DNA of 64,000 nt from contig OX638294.1 of NCBI GenBank assembly GCA_951812325.1, positions 2,706,859-2,770,858 of the forward strand, read 5' to 3'. The DNA comes from an uncultured Thermoanaerobaculia bacterium. GTDB taxonomy: Bacteria > Acidobacteriota > Thermoanaerobaculia > Multivoradales > Multivoraceae. Both the position numbers and the translations under genes were made by a program. Below are positions 23,385 through 32,380 of the stretch, piece by piece. Numbering within the stretch: position 1 is the stretch's first letter; each line of letters starts with the position of its first letter. The notes beneath the pieces were generated by a model. That model was not told the origin of the DNA and did no database searches. It saw nothing but the letters and a program-made list of their open reading frames with translations.

Positions 23385-24592
23385 AGGGGCGTGCGGTTCT
23401 GGAGCAGCGGGCGCCGCGGATTCCCTTCGTTGACCTCGGCGCTCAGTCGCGGCGTCTGCGGCCGGAGATCGAGCGTCGGATCGCTGCCGTCCTCGACCAC
23501 GGTCGTTACGTGATGGGTCCTGAAGTTGCCGAGCTGGAGGCCGAGCTGGGCCGGCTGGGCGGCGCGTCCGCCGTTGCCGTGTCGAGCGGATCGGACGCTC
23601 TCCTGATCGCCCTGCTCGCGCTGGATGTCGGGCGCTCGGAAGGCGAGCGGGAGGCGGTGTTCGTGCCTTCCTTCACGTTCACGGCGACCGCGGAGGTCGT
23701 GCTGCTTGCAGGCGCCCTGCCGGTCTTCGTCGACGTGCGGGAGGACGACTTCCTGCTTGACCTCGATTCGCTCGACCGTGAGTTCGACGCGCTGGCGCGG
23801 AGGGGACGCGCCGTTCCCAAGGCGATCATCACCGTTGATCTGTTCGGCCAGCCGATGCCTGAACATCCGCTCAGGGAGTGGGCGGCGGCCAGGGAGCTCG
23901 AGGTGATTTCGGATGCCGCCCAGAGCTTCGGGGCCCGTCGCGGGGGCCAGCCCGTCGGGTCGCTCGCAGAGGTGACGACGACGAGTTTCTACCCCGCCAA
24001 ACCACTCGGCGGCTATGGCGACGGCGGCGCGGTGTTCTGTACCGAACCCGGTGCACTCGAGGTCGTGCAATCGATACGTGAGCACGGTCAGAGCGCCGAC
24101 CGCTACGACGTCGTGCGCCTGGGGATGAACGGCCGGCTCGACACCTTGCAGGCTGCCGTGCTGCTGGCGAAGCTCACCGTCTTCGAGGAAGAACTCGCCG
24201 CCCGCCGCGCCGCGGCCGCCGGCTACACGGAGAGGCTGGACGCCGTATCGACGTCGGTCCGGACGCCATGGCGCGTGTCGGCGCCGGAGTGCGGCGCCGG
24301 CGTGGAATCGAGCTGGGCCCAGTACACGCTGCGGGTGGACGACCGGGACGGCAGGCCGTCGTCACGCATTCGGGACGCGCTGCGCGCCCATCTCGATCGT
24401 GCCGGGATTCCGACCGCGGTTCACTACCCCTGCCCGATGCACCTGCAGCCCGCGTACCGGCAGTACGGCCGCGGTCCGGGCTCGCTTCCGGTCAGCGAGA
24501 GTCTGGCCCTCCGCGTGATCAGCCTGCCGATGCACCCGTACCTCGACGAGGCGGCGCTGGACCGCATCTGCGGCCGCATCGCGGCCGCATAG
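23381..24592 (+). CDS. DegT/DnrJ/EryC1/StrS family aminotransferase
   Basis: This 403-residue PLP enzyme belongs to the sugar-aminotransferase family that makes amino sugars for surface polysaccharides or glycosylated metabolites. The N-terminal IPFVDLGAQ, the SSGSDALLIAL loop, the PLP-stacking SDAAQSFGA and the Schiff-base lysine in TSFYPAKPLGGYGDGGA (Lys207) are all present, with GMNGRLDTLQAAVL further on. The start is fixed by the ATGA overlap with mutY. No other polysaccharide genes lie beside it, so the substrate is unknown. Confidence 0.88.
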   Translation: MKGRAVLEQRAPRIPFVDLGAQSRRLRPEIERRIAAVLDHGRYVMGPEVAELEAELGRLGGASAVAVSSGSDALLIALLALDVGRSEGEREAVFVPSFTFTATAEVVLLAGALPVFVDVREDDFLLDLDSLDREFDALARRGRAVPKAIITVDLFGQPMPEHPLREWAAARELEVISDAAQSFGARRGGQPVGSLAEVTTTSFYPAKPLGGYGDGGAVFCTEPGALEVVQSIREHGQSADRYDVVRLGMNGRLDTLQAAVLLAKLTVFEEELAARRAAAAGYTERLDAVSTSVRTPWRVSAPECGAGVESSWAQYTLRVDDRDGRPSSRIRDALRAHLDRAGIPTAVHYPCPMHLQPAYRQYGRGPGSLPVSESLALRVISLPMHPYLDEAALDRICGRIAAA

Positions 24593-24839
24593 CGGCCGCC
24601 ATGCGCCGGCAACTCGTCGATGGCTCCGTGTCCGGCCCCGGCGCCCACGAATCGCGGCACTCGCGTTGCGCCCCACCCGGTGTCCCGCGTCATCTCCGCC
24701 CTGCCGGGAGGGAGCGGCGTCTCCCGGGCCGCGTTCGCCTGAGGAGGAGACGGGGCCTGATGAGCTGCCGGCGCCCGGTAGAAGCTCAAGCGGCTGGTGA
24801 GGCGACATCGGAAGAGGACGCCCGCCTCTGACCTTCGGC

Positions 24840-26150
24840 ATGGCTGCTTCCCGTACGCACCGACTCGGCAGCGGCAATCAACTGCCGGAGATCCGCACGC
24901 CGCTTCCCGGGCCACGGGCCCGGAGGGCAGCGAGGCGGCTCGATGCGGCCGAGGCGCCTGGAATCAACACCCTCGTGGACGGGGCCACGGCGATGCTGTG
25001 GGAGGAGGCACTCGGCAGCAATGTGCTCGATATCGACGGCAATCGCTACATCGATCTGACGGCCGGCTTCGGGGTCGCGGCAGTGGGTCACCGGCATCCT
25101 GCCGTGGTGGCGGCGGTCAGGGGGCAGGCGGATCGCCTCCTTCACGGCCTGGGTGACGTCTTCGCTCATCCTGCGCGGGTCGAACTCGGTGAACGCCTCG
25201 GTCGTCTGGCGCCGCTTCGGGAGCCGCGGGTCCACTTCGCCGCTTCGGGCGCCGACGCTGTGGAGATTGCGCTCAAGACGGGACGCATCTGCAGTGGGCG
25301 GCCGGGAATTCTCGCCTTCACGCCGGCGTACCACGGCACGACGCTGGGGGCGCTCCAGGGAACTTCGAGGCCGGCCTTCAGGTCACCGTTCACCGAGCCG
25401 CTGGAGCATCAGGTCCACCGCCTGCCCTACGGCGTCGAAGTGGATGAAGTGCAGCAACTGCTGGACCGGCAGCCGGAGATCGGAACCTGTCTGGTCGAAC
25501 CGGTGATCGGTCGCGAGGCCACCCGATGGCCGCCTGACGGCTGGTTGGCCGGACTGGCTGCCGCCTGCCGCGCGCGCCGGGTGATCCTGGCGGTCGACGA
25601 GATCTTCACGGCGTTCGGCCGCTGCGGCGCCTGGTTCGTGAGCGCGGAGGCGGGTATCGAGCCCGACCTCATCTGCTGCGGCAAGGCCCTCGGCGGCGGT
25701 CTCCCGATCGCTGCCGTGCTCGGCAGGAAGGAGGTGATGGCCGTCTGGAACACGGGCGGTGAAGCGCGTCACACGGCGACGTTCGTCGCGCACCCGCTCG
25801 CCTGCGCCGCTGCTCTCGCGACGCTCGAGGTGATCGAGACCGGGAGCCTGGTGGAGCGGGCCGTGGAGATGGGCAGACGCTTCGGCCGTCGCGTTGAGCC
25901 GCTCAGGCAGGTTCCCGGCGTGGTCGACGTCCGCGGCGCGGCGATGCTCTGGGCCGTCGAACTCGATGGGCGGGAGCGTGCGGCCGACCTCTCTCGGCAT
26001 CTCCTCGATCGAGGCGTGATCGCCCTGAGCGGCGGCGCCGCCGGCGTGGTGCTGCAGATCGCGCCGCCGCTGGTGGTCACGGAGGCGCAGTTGTTCCACG
26101 CGGCTGATTCCCTGCTCAGGGCCGCATCCGACCTGGCTTCGAAGCCCTGA
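24840..26150 (+). CDS. class III (omega-type) aminotransferase
   Basis: This 436-residue protein is a fold-type I aminotransferase of class III, related to 4-aminobutyrate and acetylornithine aminotransferases. The PLP aspartate is in VDEIFTAFGR (Asp253) and the Schiff-base lysine in CCGKALGGGLPI (Lys282). YIDLTAGFGVAAVGHRHP marks the N-terminal domain. The amino donor cannot be deduced. The preceding 247 bp (24593-24839) hold no gene I can support. The gene is followed by an IS110-family element. Confidence 0.85.
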   Translation: MAASRTHRLGSGNQLPEIRTPLPGPRARRAARRLDAAEAPGINTLVDGATAMLWEEALGSNVLDIDGNRYIDLTAGFGVAAVGHRHPAVVAAVRGQADRLLHGLGDVFAHPARVELGERLGRLAPLREPRVHFAASGADAVEIALKTGRICSGRPGILAFTPAYHGTTLGALQGTSRPAFRSPFTEPLEHQVHRLPYGVEVDEVQQLLDRQPEIGTCLVEPVIGREATRWPPDGWLAGLAAACRARRVILAVDEIFTAFGRCGAWFVSAEAGIEPDLICCGKALGGGLPIAAVLGRKEVMAVWNTGGEARHTATFVAHPLACAAALATLEVIETGSLVERAVEMGRRFGRRVEPLRQVPGVVDVRGAAMLWAVELDGRERAADLSRHLLDRGVIALSGGAAGVVLQIAPPLVVTEAQLFHAADSLLRAASDLASKP

Positions 26151-26179
26151 CGCTCCGGCGCGCTCGCGGCGTCACCGGG

Positions 26180-27626
26180 ACTTCCCACCATTGTGCAAGT
26201 GGTGTGAGCAGCGTGTTGGTGTGCGGTTGTTTGTTTCGAGGCGTCACGTCAGGTTGGCAGTTCAGGATGCTTCTGGCAGCAGTCGAGATCGGGCGGAAGC
26301 TCGATGAGGGTCGAAGAGTTGTCGGTCTCGGAGCATGGCGCAGGCGACGTGGATGAGGCGATCGGAGACCTGTCTGAGGGCTCGGCCGTAGCGGTGTCCC
26401 CTGGCTCTCATGCGTTTGCACTTGGCCTTGCTGATGGCGTCGCGTTGGACTGCGATGCGTGCCCAGTGGTGTGCGGCATCGGTGAGGCGATCGTTGGCTG
26501 CGAGTCGTCGGACGACGATGAGCTTGTTTCCGGAGCGTCTGGTGACAGGCGCGGCGCCGGCCAGGCAGCGCAGAGCCTGTGGATCTCTTCTTCGCAACGG
26601 TTCGTGTGCTTCTGCGAGCAGGGTGGCGAGGACGACGGTACCGACTCCGGGGATGGAGCGGAGGATGCCGGCGTCGGTGTGCTCGACTGTGGTGCTGCCG
26701 TCGGTTTGTTGGGCGACGACGGGTTCGGCCAGATGGCGGGTCATCCGCTCCAGGTGTTGGTCGATGTCCGCGATCTGCCGATTGACGACTTTCAGCACCG
26801 GCATCAGGGTGTCGATGTGGCTGGTGGTTGCATCGACGACGCCGTGCCCGACGTCGATCGGCTGCTGGCGCAACAGGGCGAGCAGTTGAGCCGCGTCAAG
26901 GCGCCGGATGCGGTGTTTCTTGAGCAGTTTCGCGATGGTCGCTTCGCGCACTCTGAGCGCCTTGGCCGGTGTGGGTACGAGCCGCCACAGGGCCATAGCC
27001 CAGTTAGCCGAGACGTCGTTCTTGACGGCTTCGAGCAACTGCGGGTAGTAGCGCCAGAGCAGGTCGCGGACCTGATTCGAGAGCCGCTTGCGTTCCTCGA
27101 CCAACTGTTTTCTGGCTCGAGTCCAGGCGCGCAGCTGGAGAGTGACTTCGTCCGGCGCCTGAAGTCGCCGCAGGCACTCCGGGTCGGTGCGCAGGGCCGC
27201 GGCGAGGACCCTGGCGTCGCGCCGGTCGTCCTTGGCGCCGGCGACCGAGAATCGATCCCGGAACCGGTCGAGCTGCTTGGGGTTGATGGAATGCACGTTG
27301 AAGCCCCGCTCCATCAGGCTCTCGACCACCGGCCCATGCGGTACTTCGATCGCGACACCGACCTCGGAAGGCGGTTTTCCGGTGCAGCCCAGGAGCCAGT
27401 CGGCCATGGCGGAGAGCCCCTCGCCGTTGTGGTTGAAGGCGCGCTGCCCGACGACCTTGCCGCTGGCATCGAGCAGACAGACATGGTGCTCCTTCGATCC
27501 CCAGTCCACGCCGACAAACCAAGCCTCTGTCATGTCACACCTCCTCGTGCGTTACTCTGTGCCTGTCGGCAACGCCGCGACGACGGCCTGGTACCTGTAC
27601 TGGCGCTCGATGGCGCAACTTCCCAC
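26180..27626 (-). mobile_element. IS110-family insertion sequence (boundaries tentative)
   Basis: The element consists of one transposase gene on the minus strand with short non-coding ends. The nonamer ACTTCCCAC occurs at 26180-26188 and at 27618-27626, one on each side of the gene, and would delimit about 1.44 kb, a normal IS110 size. IS110 elements lack classical terminal inverted repeats and use an RNA-guided mechanism, so such a short direct repeat is only a hint of the ends. Confidence 0.55.
26262..27533 (-). CDS. IS110-family transposase (DEDD recombinase)
   Basis: The 423-residue protein has the two-domain layout of IS110 transposases. The N-terminal RuvC-like DEDD domain starts FVGVDWGSKEHHV (Asp10) and continues with KDDRRDARVLA. 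A coiled middle follows. The C-terminal Transposase_20 domain contains LRSIPGVG and CLAGAAPVTRRSGN with the likely nucleophilic serine. No frameshift or stop is seen, so it looks functional. It has a textbook ribosome-binding site (GAGGAGGTGTGAC before the ATG), stronger than nearly all neighbouring genes, consistent with an acquired element. Confidence 0.93.
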   Translation of the reverse strand: MTEAWFVGVDWGSKEHHVCLLDASGKVVGQRAFNHNGEGLSAMADWLLGCTGKPPSEVGVAIEVPHGPVVESLMERGFNVHSINPKQLDRFRDRFSVAGAKDDRRDARVLAAALRTDPECLRRLQAPDEVTLQLRAWTRARKQLVEERKRLSNQVRDLLWRYYPQLLEAVKNDVSANWAMALWRLVPTPAKALRVREATIAKLLKKHRIRRLDAAQLLALLRQQPIDVGHGVVDATTSHIDTLMPVLKVVNRQIADIDQHLERMTRHLAEPVVAQQTDGSTTVEHTDAGILRSIPGVGTVVLATLLAEAHEPLRRRDPQALRCLAGAAPVTRRSGNKLIVVRRLAANDRLTDAAHHWARIAVQRDAISKAKCKRMRARGHRYGRALRQVSDRLIHVACAMLRDRQLFDPHRASARSRLLPEAS

Positions 27627-27740
27627 TGGGCCTTTGTCGCGGCGAAGCAGCCAGGGCACAGGTCCCGGTTAGGTGCTTCATGCACGGTGCGCGGAGGTCG
27701 CTCCTGGCTGCTTGCCGACTTCATCTGCCGGACTCCGGCC
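27534..27740 (-). ncRNA. possible bridge/seek RNA region of the IS110 element
   Basis: IS110 elements encode a guide RNA in the non-coding end next to the transposase gene. The sequence upstream of this transposase on the minus strand contains several short stems, for example around 27720-27760 (GCCGGCGTCGTGCCGGC). I cannot define the RNA ends or its binding loops. The candidate boundary repeat at 27618 would leave only about 90 nt of non-coding left end. Confidence 0.25.
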
Positions 27741-27819
27741 TGCGCCCGCCGGCACGACGCCGGCTGCCCTGGCTGCGGAAGCTGCCGGTCCCGCGGAAAA
27801 CGGCAAGCCGTTTCCCGCC

Positions 27820-27935
27820 GGACCTTGGAAAACCGGCAGACCGGTTTCCCACAGCTACCGCAGCCTCGACGACTACTCGCCTCTCGGACAGACTCGGACA
27901 GGGACCAGAACCCACCCAGCAAAGGTACAGGTGCG
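27820..27935 (+). repeat. hairpin-bearing intergenic repeat, copy 1
   Basis: About 115 bp, from GACCTTGGAAAACCGGCAGA through ACAGCTACCGCAGCCTCGAC to CAGCAAAGGTACAGGTGCGC, match 55497-55612 in the opposite orientation with few differences. It opens with a strong stem (AAACCGGCAGACCGGTTT) and is preceded by a second similar stem (GGAAAACGGCAAGCCGTTTCC at about 27796). The following GCGGACCTTCCGGTCCGC hairpin recurs near 9462. The 476-bp gap between the IS110 gene and recR contains this repeat and no gene. Confidence 0.75.
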
Positions 27936-28009
27936 CGGACCTTCCGGTCCGCATCAGGCGCGTCGCCGCGAAGCGGCGCCCTCGAGTCCCGGGCCTCGTC
28001 CTGACCGCC

Positions 28010-28597
28010 CTACAGGGAACGGCGCCCTGCCAGCGAACGGGCGAGGGTGACCTGGTCGGCGTAGTCGATGTCGCCGCCGACCGGGAGGCCGAATGCCAGT
28101 CGGGTCACGCGGACGCCCCGTGTACCGAGGACACCGGCGAGGTAGAGGGCGGTGGCTTCGCCCTCCACGTTCGGGTTCATGGCGAGAATCGCCTCCTCGA
28201 CGCCGTCGAGCCGCTTCATGAGGGAGGCCACGGTCAGTTCGTCGGGCCCCACGCCGCGCTGCGGCGACAAGGACCCCAGGAGGGCGTGGTAGCGGCCGTG
28301 GAATTCACCGGTGCGCTCGATTGGCTCGATGTTGAAGGGCTCTTCGACGACGCAGAGCTTGGAGGGGTCGCGCTGCGGGTCGCTGCAGACCGAACAGGGA
28401 TCGACCGCGGTGATCTGATGACAGGTGGAGCAGTGGATCATGCGATCCTTGACGTCGATGACCGCCTTGGCGAGCGCTTCCGCCCGCGCGCGGTCGACGC
28501 GGAGCAGGTGATGTGCCAACCGCCGTGCGGTCTTGGGGCCGATGCCCGGCAGGCGCGAGAGTTCCTCTACCAGGTTGGAAAGAGGATCGCCCGGCAT
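28010..28597 (-). CDS. recR: recombination mediator RecR
   Basis: RecR works with RecO/RecF to load RecA at gaps. The 195-residue protein has the N-terminal helix-hairpin-helix (LSRLPGIGPKTARRLAHHLL), a four-cysteine zinc finger (CSTC then CSVC) and a TOPRIM domain (LCVVEEP through AILAMNPNVEGEATALYL). The ATG shares its A with the ybaB stop (TGATG). The dnaX-ybaB-recR order is the usual bacterial arrangement. Confidence 0.96.
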   Translation of the reverse strand: MPGDPLSNLVEELSRLPGIGPKTARRLAHHLLRVDRARAEALAKAVIDVKDRMIHCSTCHQITAVDPCSVCSDPQRDPSKLCVVEEPFNIEPIERTGEFHGRYHALLGSLSPQRGVGPDELTVASLMKRLDGVEEAILAMNPNVEGEATALYLAGVLGTRGVRVTRLAFGLPVGGDIDYADQVTLARSLAGRRSL

Positions 28598-28890
28598 CAG
28601 GTGAGACCGGGAATCCCGGCGGTCATGCCGCCAAGGCGTTGGCCCACGTACTCGTTCACCTTGCGTCCGGCTTCGTTGACGGCGGCCTGCACCAGGTCCT
28701 GCACCATGCCCTGATCTTCGGGGTCCAGGACCTCCGGATCGATACGGACGCCGAGAACCTCCTTCTCGCCGTTCATGCGGACTTCGACCATGCCGCCGCC
28801 GACGCTGGCCGTGAACTCGGCGTTGGCCAGGTCCCGCTGCATCGTCTCTTGCATCTGCTGGGCCTGCCGCATCAGCTTCCGGATGTTCAT
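28597..28890 (-). CDS. ybaB: YbaB/EbfC family nucleoid-associated protein
   Basis: This small DNA-binding protein (97 residues) starts MNIRKLMRQAQQMQETMQ and contains the family signature region VRMNGEKEVLGVRIDPEVLD. Family members form dimers that coat DNA. The ATG at 28890 is chosen because it gives the standard N-terminus; the open frame runs further upstream into the dnaX tail. It lies between dnaX and recR. Confidence 0.93.
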   Translation of the reverse strand: MNIRKLMRQAQQMQETMQRDLANAEFTASVGGGMVEVRMNGEKEVLGVRIDPEVLDPEDQGMVQDLVQAAVNEAGRKVNEYVGQRLGGMTAGIPGLT

Positions 28891-28927
28891 CGGGCTTGTT
28901 CCTGTTGGGTATTGCGCTCGAGAGCGG

Positions 28928-30853
28928 TCAGTTCGAGCGGGGTCTGACGTCGACCACGCGGCCGCCAAAGATATCGAGTACCGCGCGCACGGTCGGATCC
29001 TTCTCGGCGGCCGCGGTGGGCGTTGCCGCGACAGCGGAAGAGGCTGGCGCTCCCGCCCTGGCTCGCCCCGGACCTGGCCGGGCACGGGCTGCGGTCCCGG
29101 CATCAACGTCCCGGCTCCCGGCACTCCCGGTGCTCCCGGGAGCCGGCGGCGGCGGTGTGCGGGAGGCTGGTGGCGCGGTCGACGTCCCGGGCTGGCGTCC
29201 GGCTGCGGTTCCCGGCGGCGGCGCTGTCGCGTTGGTCGCCCCGCGATCGTCTGGGCGCCCGCCGGTGCGCAGGGAGGAGGCTGCGCCGTCCCTGGCGGCG
29301 CTGTCGCGGGAGTGCGCCGCGGCAGGGGTCGTCCTCCAGTCGGCCTTCGGACCGAGGACGGCGCGGACCGCGGCCCTCAGTTGGCCCGCCTTCGCCTCAT
29401 TGCGTAACGCCTGGTCAAGGGCGGGAACGGCGGTCAGGACGAGCGCGCCGTCCTGAACGGCGAGATGGGCCTTGTGGAAGTCGAGCAGGCCGGCCAGCGG
29501 TGGGTGGTTCGAGGCGAGGAACCGCCGGATCCCGTCTGCTGCGTCCGCAGGGGCGGAGGGAACGACCGGGTCGGACGGCCCGGGGGGCGACTGGCCGCCG
29601 GCGGCCGGTCCGGGAGTGCGATCCGTGCGCCCGACGACCGATGCCCGGCGTGCTTCGCGGGCGGAGCGGTTCGCGCCATGCCGCTCCGCTCCGGCGGGTG
29701 CGGGACGAGAGGTGGACAGAGTGTCGCGAAGCTGCTCGATACGCACGAGGCGCGGCAACTCGGCTGCGCGGAGCAGGGCGACCTCGAGCGCGAGACCGGG
29801 GGCGTCGGCGCGCCGAACGACGGTCTCGCCGCTGAGCAACAGGTGCAGGAGCCGCAGCAGATTCTCGTAGCCGGCCCGGGATGCGACCCGGCTCAGCTCG
29901 TCGGCGGCCTCGGCGGGGAGGTCGAGTTGCTCCGGGTCGAGACCCTGGGCCAGGTGCAGGGCGCTGCGCAGGAACCCGAGGAAGTGGGTGAGGACCTGGC
30001 CCGGATCGGCGCCGTCGTCCTCGATGGACCGGATCGTCTGCGACACGCTCGCTCCCTCGCCGGCCAGGATGGCCTCGAGGAGGCTGGACAGCAGCTTGGC
30101 GTCGATTCCTCCGAGCAGCCGGCCCATGTCCTCTTCGGCCAGCTTGCCGCCGCCGAAGGTGGCGAGCTGATCGAGCAGCGCCACCGCGTCGCGCACGCTG
30201 CCTTCCGAGGCGCGCGCGATGAGTCGGAGGGCTGCCCGACTGGCCTCGATCTCCTCCGCCTCGCAGATCCTCGCAAGATGGGCAACCATGGGGTTGGCGG
30301 GTACGCGGCGGAATTGGAACTCCTGGCAGCGGGACAGGATCGTCGCCGGCACCTTCTCGATCTCGGTGGTCGCGAAGATGAAGGCGAGGTGCGCGGGCGG
30401 CTCCTCGACGATCTTGAGCAGAGCGTCGAAGGCCTCTCTGGACAGCTGGTGGATCTCGTCGAGGATGACCACCTTGTAGCGATTCCGGGCGGGACCGTAC
30501 TGGAGACTCTCGGTGAGTTCGCGGACCTGGCCAACCCCGGAGTGGGTGGCGGCGTCGATTTCGATCACGTCCAGGTCACCGCCCTTCATGATCTCGAGAC
30601 AGACTGCGCACCGGTTGCACGGCTCGGCGGCCGGAGCGGTGGCGGACCCATCGACGCCGACACAGTTCAGGGCTTTGGCGAACACGCGGGCGGCGGTTGT
30701 CTTGCCGACGCCGCGGATGCCCGAGAACAGGTAGGCCTGGGCGATCCGCCCCTCGCGCAGCGCGTTGCCCAGGCCGGTCGCGATCGCCTCCTGACCGACC
30801 AGGTCGGCGAAGATCCGGGGACGCCACTTGCGCGCCAGGGCCTGGTACGTCAT
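28928..30853 (-). CDS. dnaX: DNA polymerase III subunits gamma/tau
   Basis: DnaX is the clamp-loader ATPase and organiser of the replisome. The AAA+ region includes Walker A (GIRGVGKTT, about 45-53), a zinc module (CNRCAVCLEI), Walker B (VILDEIHQL) and sensor 1 (FIFATTE). After about residue 370 comes a long Pro/Ala/Gly-rich linker, then a short tau-like segment and a final Pro/Ala-rich tail. Length is 641 residues. I saw no A-rich slippery heptamer in this GC-rich sequence, so programmed frameshifting to a gamma form is not indicated. Confidence 0.94.
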   Translation of the reverse strand: MTYQALARKWRPRIFADLVGQEAIATGLGNALREGRIAQAYLFSGIRGVGKTTAARVFAKALNCVGVDGSATAPAAEPCNRCAVCLEIMKGGDLDVIEIDAATHSGVGQVRELTESLQYGPARNRYKVVILDEIHQLSREAFDALLKIVEEPPAHLAFIFATTEIEKVPATILSRCQEFQFRRVPANPMVAHLARICEAEEIEASRAALRLIARASEGSVRDAVALLDQLATFGGGKLAEEDMGRLLGGIDAKLLSSLLEAILAGEGASVSQTIRSIEDDGADPGQVLTHFLGFLRSALHLAQGLDPEQLDLPAEAADELSRVASRAGYENLLRLLHLLLSGETVVRRADAPGLALEVALLRAAELPRLVRIEQLRDTLSTSRPAPAGAERHGANRSAREARRASVVGRTDRTPGPAAGGQSPPGPSDPVVPSAPADAADGIRRFLASNHPPLAGLLDFHKAHLAVQDGALVLTAVPALDQALRNEAKAGQLRAAVRAVLGPKADWRTTPAAAHSRDSAARDGAASSLRTGGRPDDRGATNATAPPPGTAAGRQPGTSTAPPASRTPPPPAPGSTGSAGSRDVDAGTAARARPGPGRARAGAPASSAVAATPTAAAEKDPTVRAVLDIFGGRVVDVRPRSN

Positions 30854-30894
30854 GGCCTGGTCAGGAGCGTTCCCGGCGTCGTCGCGGGACAGAG

Positions 30895-31020
30895 AGAAGT
30901 CACTGAAGGGTTCCGGCTGAACTGCGCCCTCGAAACGAACACCCTATCGCTGCTCCCTTCCGGGCCTGACGAGGTTCGGGGCCGGTCGAGACACAGGGCC
31001 CGAACCCTTCGGTCACTTCT
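30895..31020 (-). ncRNA. ffs: signal recognition particle RNA (small bacterial type)
   Basis: On the minus strand the conserved SRP Alu-less core is plain: CGTCAGGCCCGGAAGGGAGC, matching the GGUCAGGYCCGGAAGGAAGCAGC motif of the Ffh-binding loop. The flanks pair over the whole length: AGAAGTGACCGAAGGGTT at the 5' end with AACCCTTCAGTGACTTCT at the 3' end, closing a rod of about 126 nt. It lies 41 bp upstream of dnaX, its usual neighbour in many bacteria. Confidence 0.92.
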
Positions 31021-31063
31021 CGACCCGCGCCACATCGGTCAGGGCGAAGATCGCGGGTAATGC

Positions 31064-31175
31064 TAGCAGCCGCGGCAACGTCACGCGTTGCATCTGATCG
31101 GCCATGCATCCCGGCCGGCATCTTTGGCCATCCGTGTGCTCGATGACCCGCTCCCGGCGGCAGCCTGCGGCGGGT
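31064..31175 (+). repeat. TAGCAGCC element, copy upstream of the SRP RNA
   Basis: It begins TAGCAGCCGCGGCAACGTCA and continues with GCGTTGCATC, CGGCCATGCATCCCGG, GCCATCCGTGTGCTCGATGA and CCCGCTCCCGGCGG, the same block order as the copy after dnaN. The remainder of the 383-bp gap to tadA (31176-31403) holds nothing I can identify except the probable SRP RNA promoter side. Confidence 0.7.
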
Positions 31176-31403
31176 TCCGGTCGATCTGCGGGGCATCGAC
31201 GACGAACCGCGTGCCGATGCCGGCGCCCGATCGGCCCAGCTGCGGAAGACGGTCGCCGTGGCGGCGCTCAAGGGCGCCCTGATCCCTTCGTGCGGCGAAG
31301 GCGTCGCCAAGTCAATGCCGAGCGTACGGTCGCCGACCGTTTCCAGTTGTTCGCGCGCCGGGCGAACCTCGGGCGCGGGCTGGTACGGTAGTTCGGCGAG
31401 TGG

Positions 31404-31886
31404 ATGGAGGGGCGCCGGGTGGACGATCGAACGGCCATGGGGCTGGCTCTCGACGAGGCCCGGCTTGCGGCGGCTGCCGGGGAGGTTCCCGTGGGCGCGG
31501 TCGTGCTGCGGGCTGGAGAGGTGGTTGGTCGGGGGCACAACCGCAGGGAGTCCTGGGGCGACCCCATGGCGCATGCCGAGATGATCGCGTTGGCCCAGGC
31601 TGCCAGGCGGCAGCAGGGCTGGCGACTGGTGGGTTGCGCTGTCTACGCCACCCTGGAGCCTTGCGCGATGTGCGCCGGCGCGATGGTCAACGCCCGCGTG
31701 GACCGACTCGTGTTCGGGGCACGGGACCCGAAGGGCGGCTACTGCGGCTCGCTCGGGAATCTGGTCCGTGAACCGGGACTGAATCACCGAATCGCGGTAT
31801 GCTCCGGCGTCCTGGCGGAGGAGAGCTCAGCATTGTTGCGCTCGTTCTTCCGGCGTCTACGCTCGAGCGGGCCAGCGAATCTGTAG
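31404..31886 (+). CDS. tadA: tRNA-specific adenosine deaminase
   Basis: TadA converts A34 to inosine in tRNA-Arg(ACG). The 160-residue protein has the zinc-deaminase motifs HAEM (His57, catalytic Glu59) and PCAMC (Cys87, Cys90). The C-terminal part (RVDRLVFGARDPKGG, LRSFFRRLR) is typical. The reading starts at ATG 31404, though an in-frame GTG at 31419 or a start slightly upstream cannot be excluded. The TAG stop is followed with zero spacing by a tRNA-Ser gene. Confidence 0.94.
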   Translation: MEGRRVDDRTAMGLALDEARLAAAAGEVPVGAVVLRAGEVVGRGHNRRESWGDPMAHAEMIALAQAARRQQGWRLVGCAVYATLEPCAMCAGAMVNARVDRLVFGARDPKGGYCGSLGNLVREPGLNHRIAVCSGVLAEESSALLRSFFRRLRSSGPANL

Positions 31887-31976
<90 letters not shown>

Positions 31977-32022
31977 TTCCGGGGCCGGAGAAGGCGGGGC
32001 GCGTCGGGGGACTGACGAACGG

Positions 32023-32112
32023 GGAGAGGTGCCAGAGTGGTCGAATGGGGCGGTCTCGAAAACCGTTGACCGTGCAAGCGGTCCGTGGGTTCGAATCCCA
32101 CCCTCTCCGCCA
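32023..32112 (+). tRNA. tRNA-Ser(CGA)
   Basis: 90-nt serine tRNA with the same acceptor and T-arm as its neighbour. The anticodon loop TCTCGAAAA gives CGA, reading UCG. The variable arm is TTGACCGTGCAAGCGGTC-like and CCA is encoded. Confidence 0.95.
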
Positions 32113-32380
32113 TTCGTCGGCGGTGATTCCGAATGCCCCGATATGCTCACGTGTCGCGCCGTGCCTGGACGGACGCTCGACCGCTACCGGTGCGATCCGG
32201 GCTTCTGCCACGGGCTTGCATGGAACCAACTTGCATCCACCGCCTCGCCATCCACCGCCTCGCCGCCCGGCCCCACAGACTCGATAGACCAACGCCGCCA
32301 GCCGCCAAAGGAACTCGCCGCCTGTTTTCTGCGCGACAGTGCAGCGATACCGGTGCGAACGCTGCCAGGAAGGAAGGAAC
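32113..32380. other. tRNA-rpmH intergenic region
   Basis: No gene is supported here. CTTCTGCCACGGGCTTGC at about 32203-32220 resembles one end of the TAGCAGCC element (inverted CTTCTGCCACGGGCTGCTA at 44069-44087). A 13-bp tandem CCACCGCCTCGCC repeats at about 32238-32265. Confidence 0.4.

Noticed and set aside
27530..27922. A 130-codon minus-strand ORF upstream of the IS110 transposase
   Set aside because: It runs through the IS left end and an intergenic repeat, and its repeat-derived part is also found translated at 55.5 kb in an equally spurious frame.
28928..30853. Programmed frameshift in dnaX to give gamma
   Set aside because: No A-rich slippery heptamer could be found; the single long frame explains the gene.
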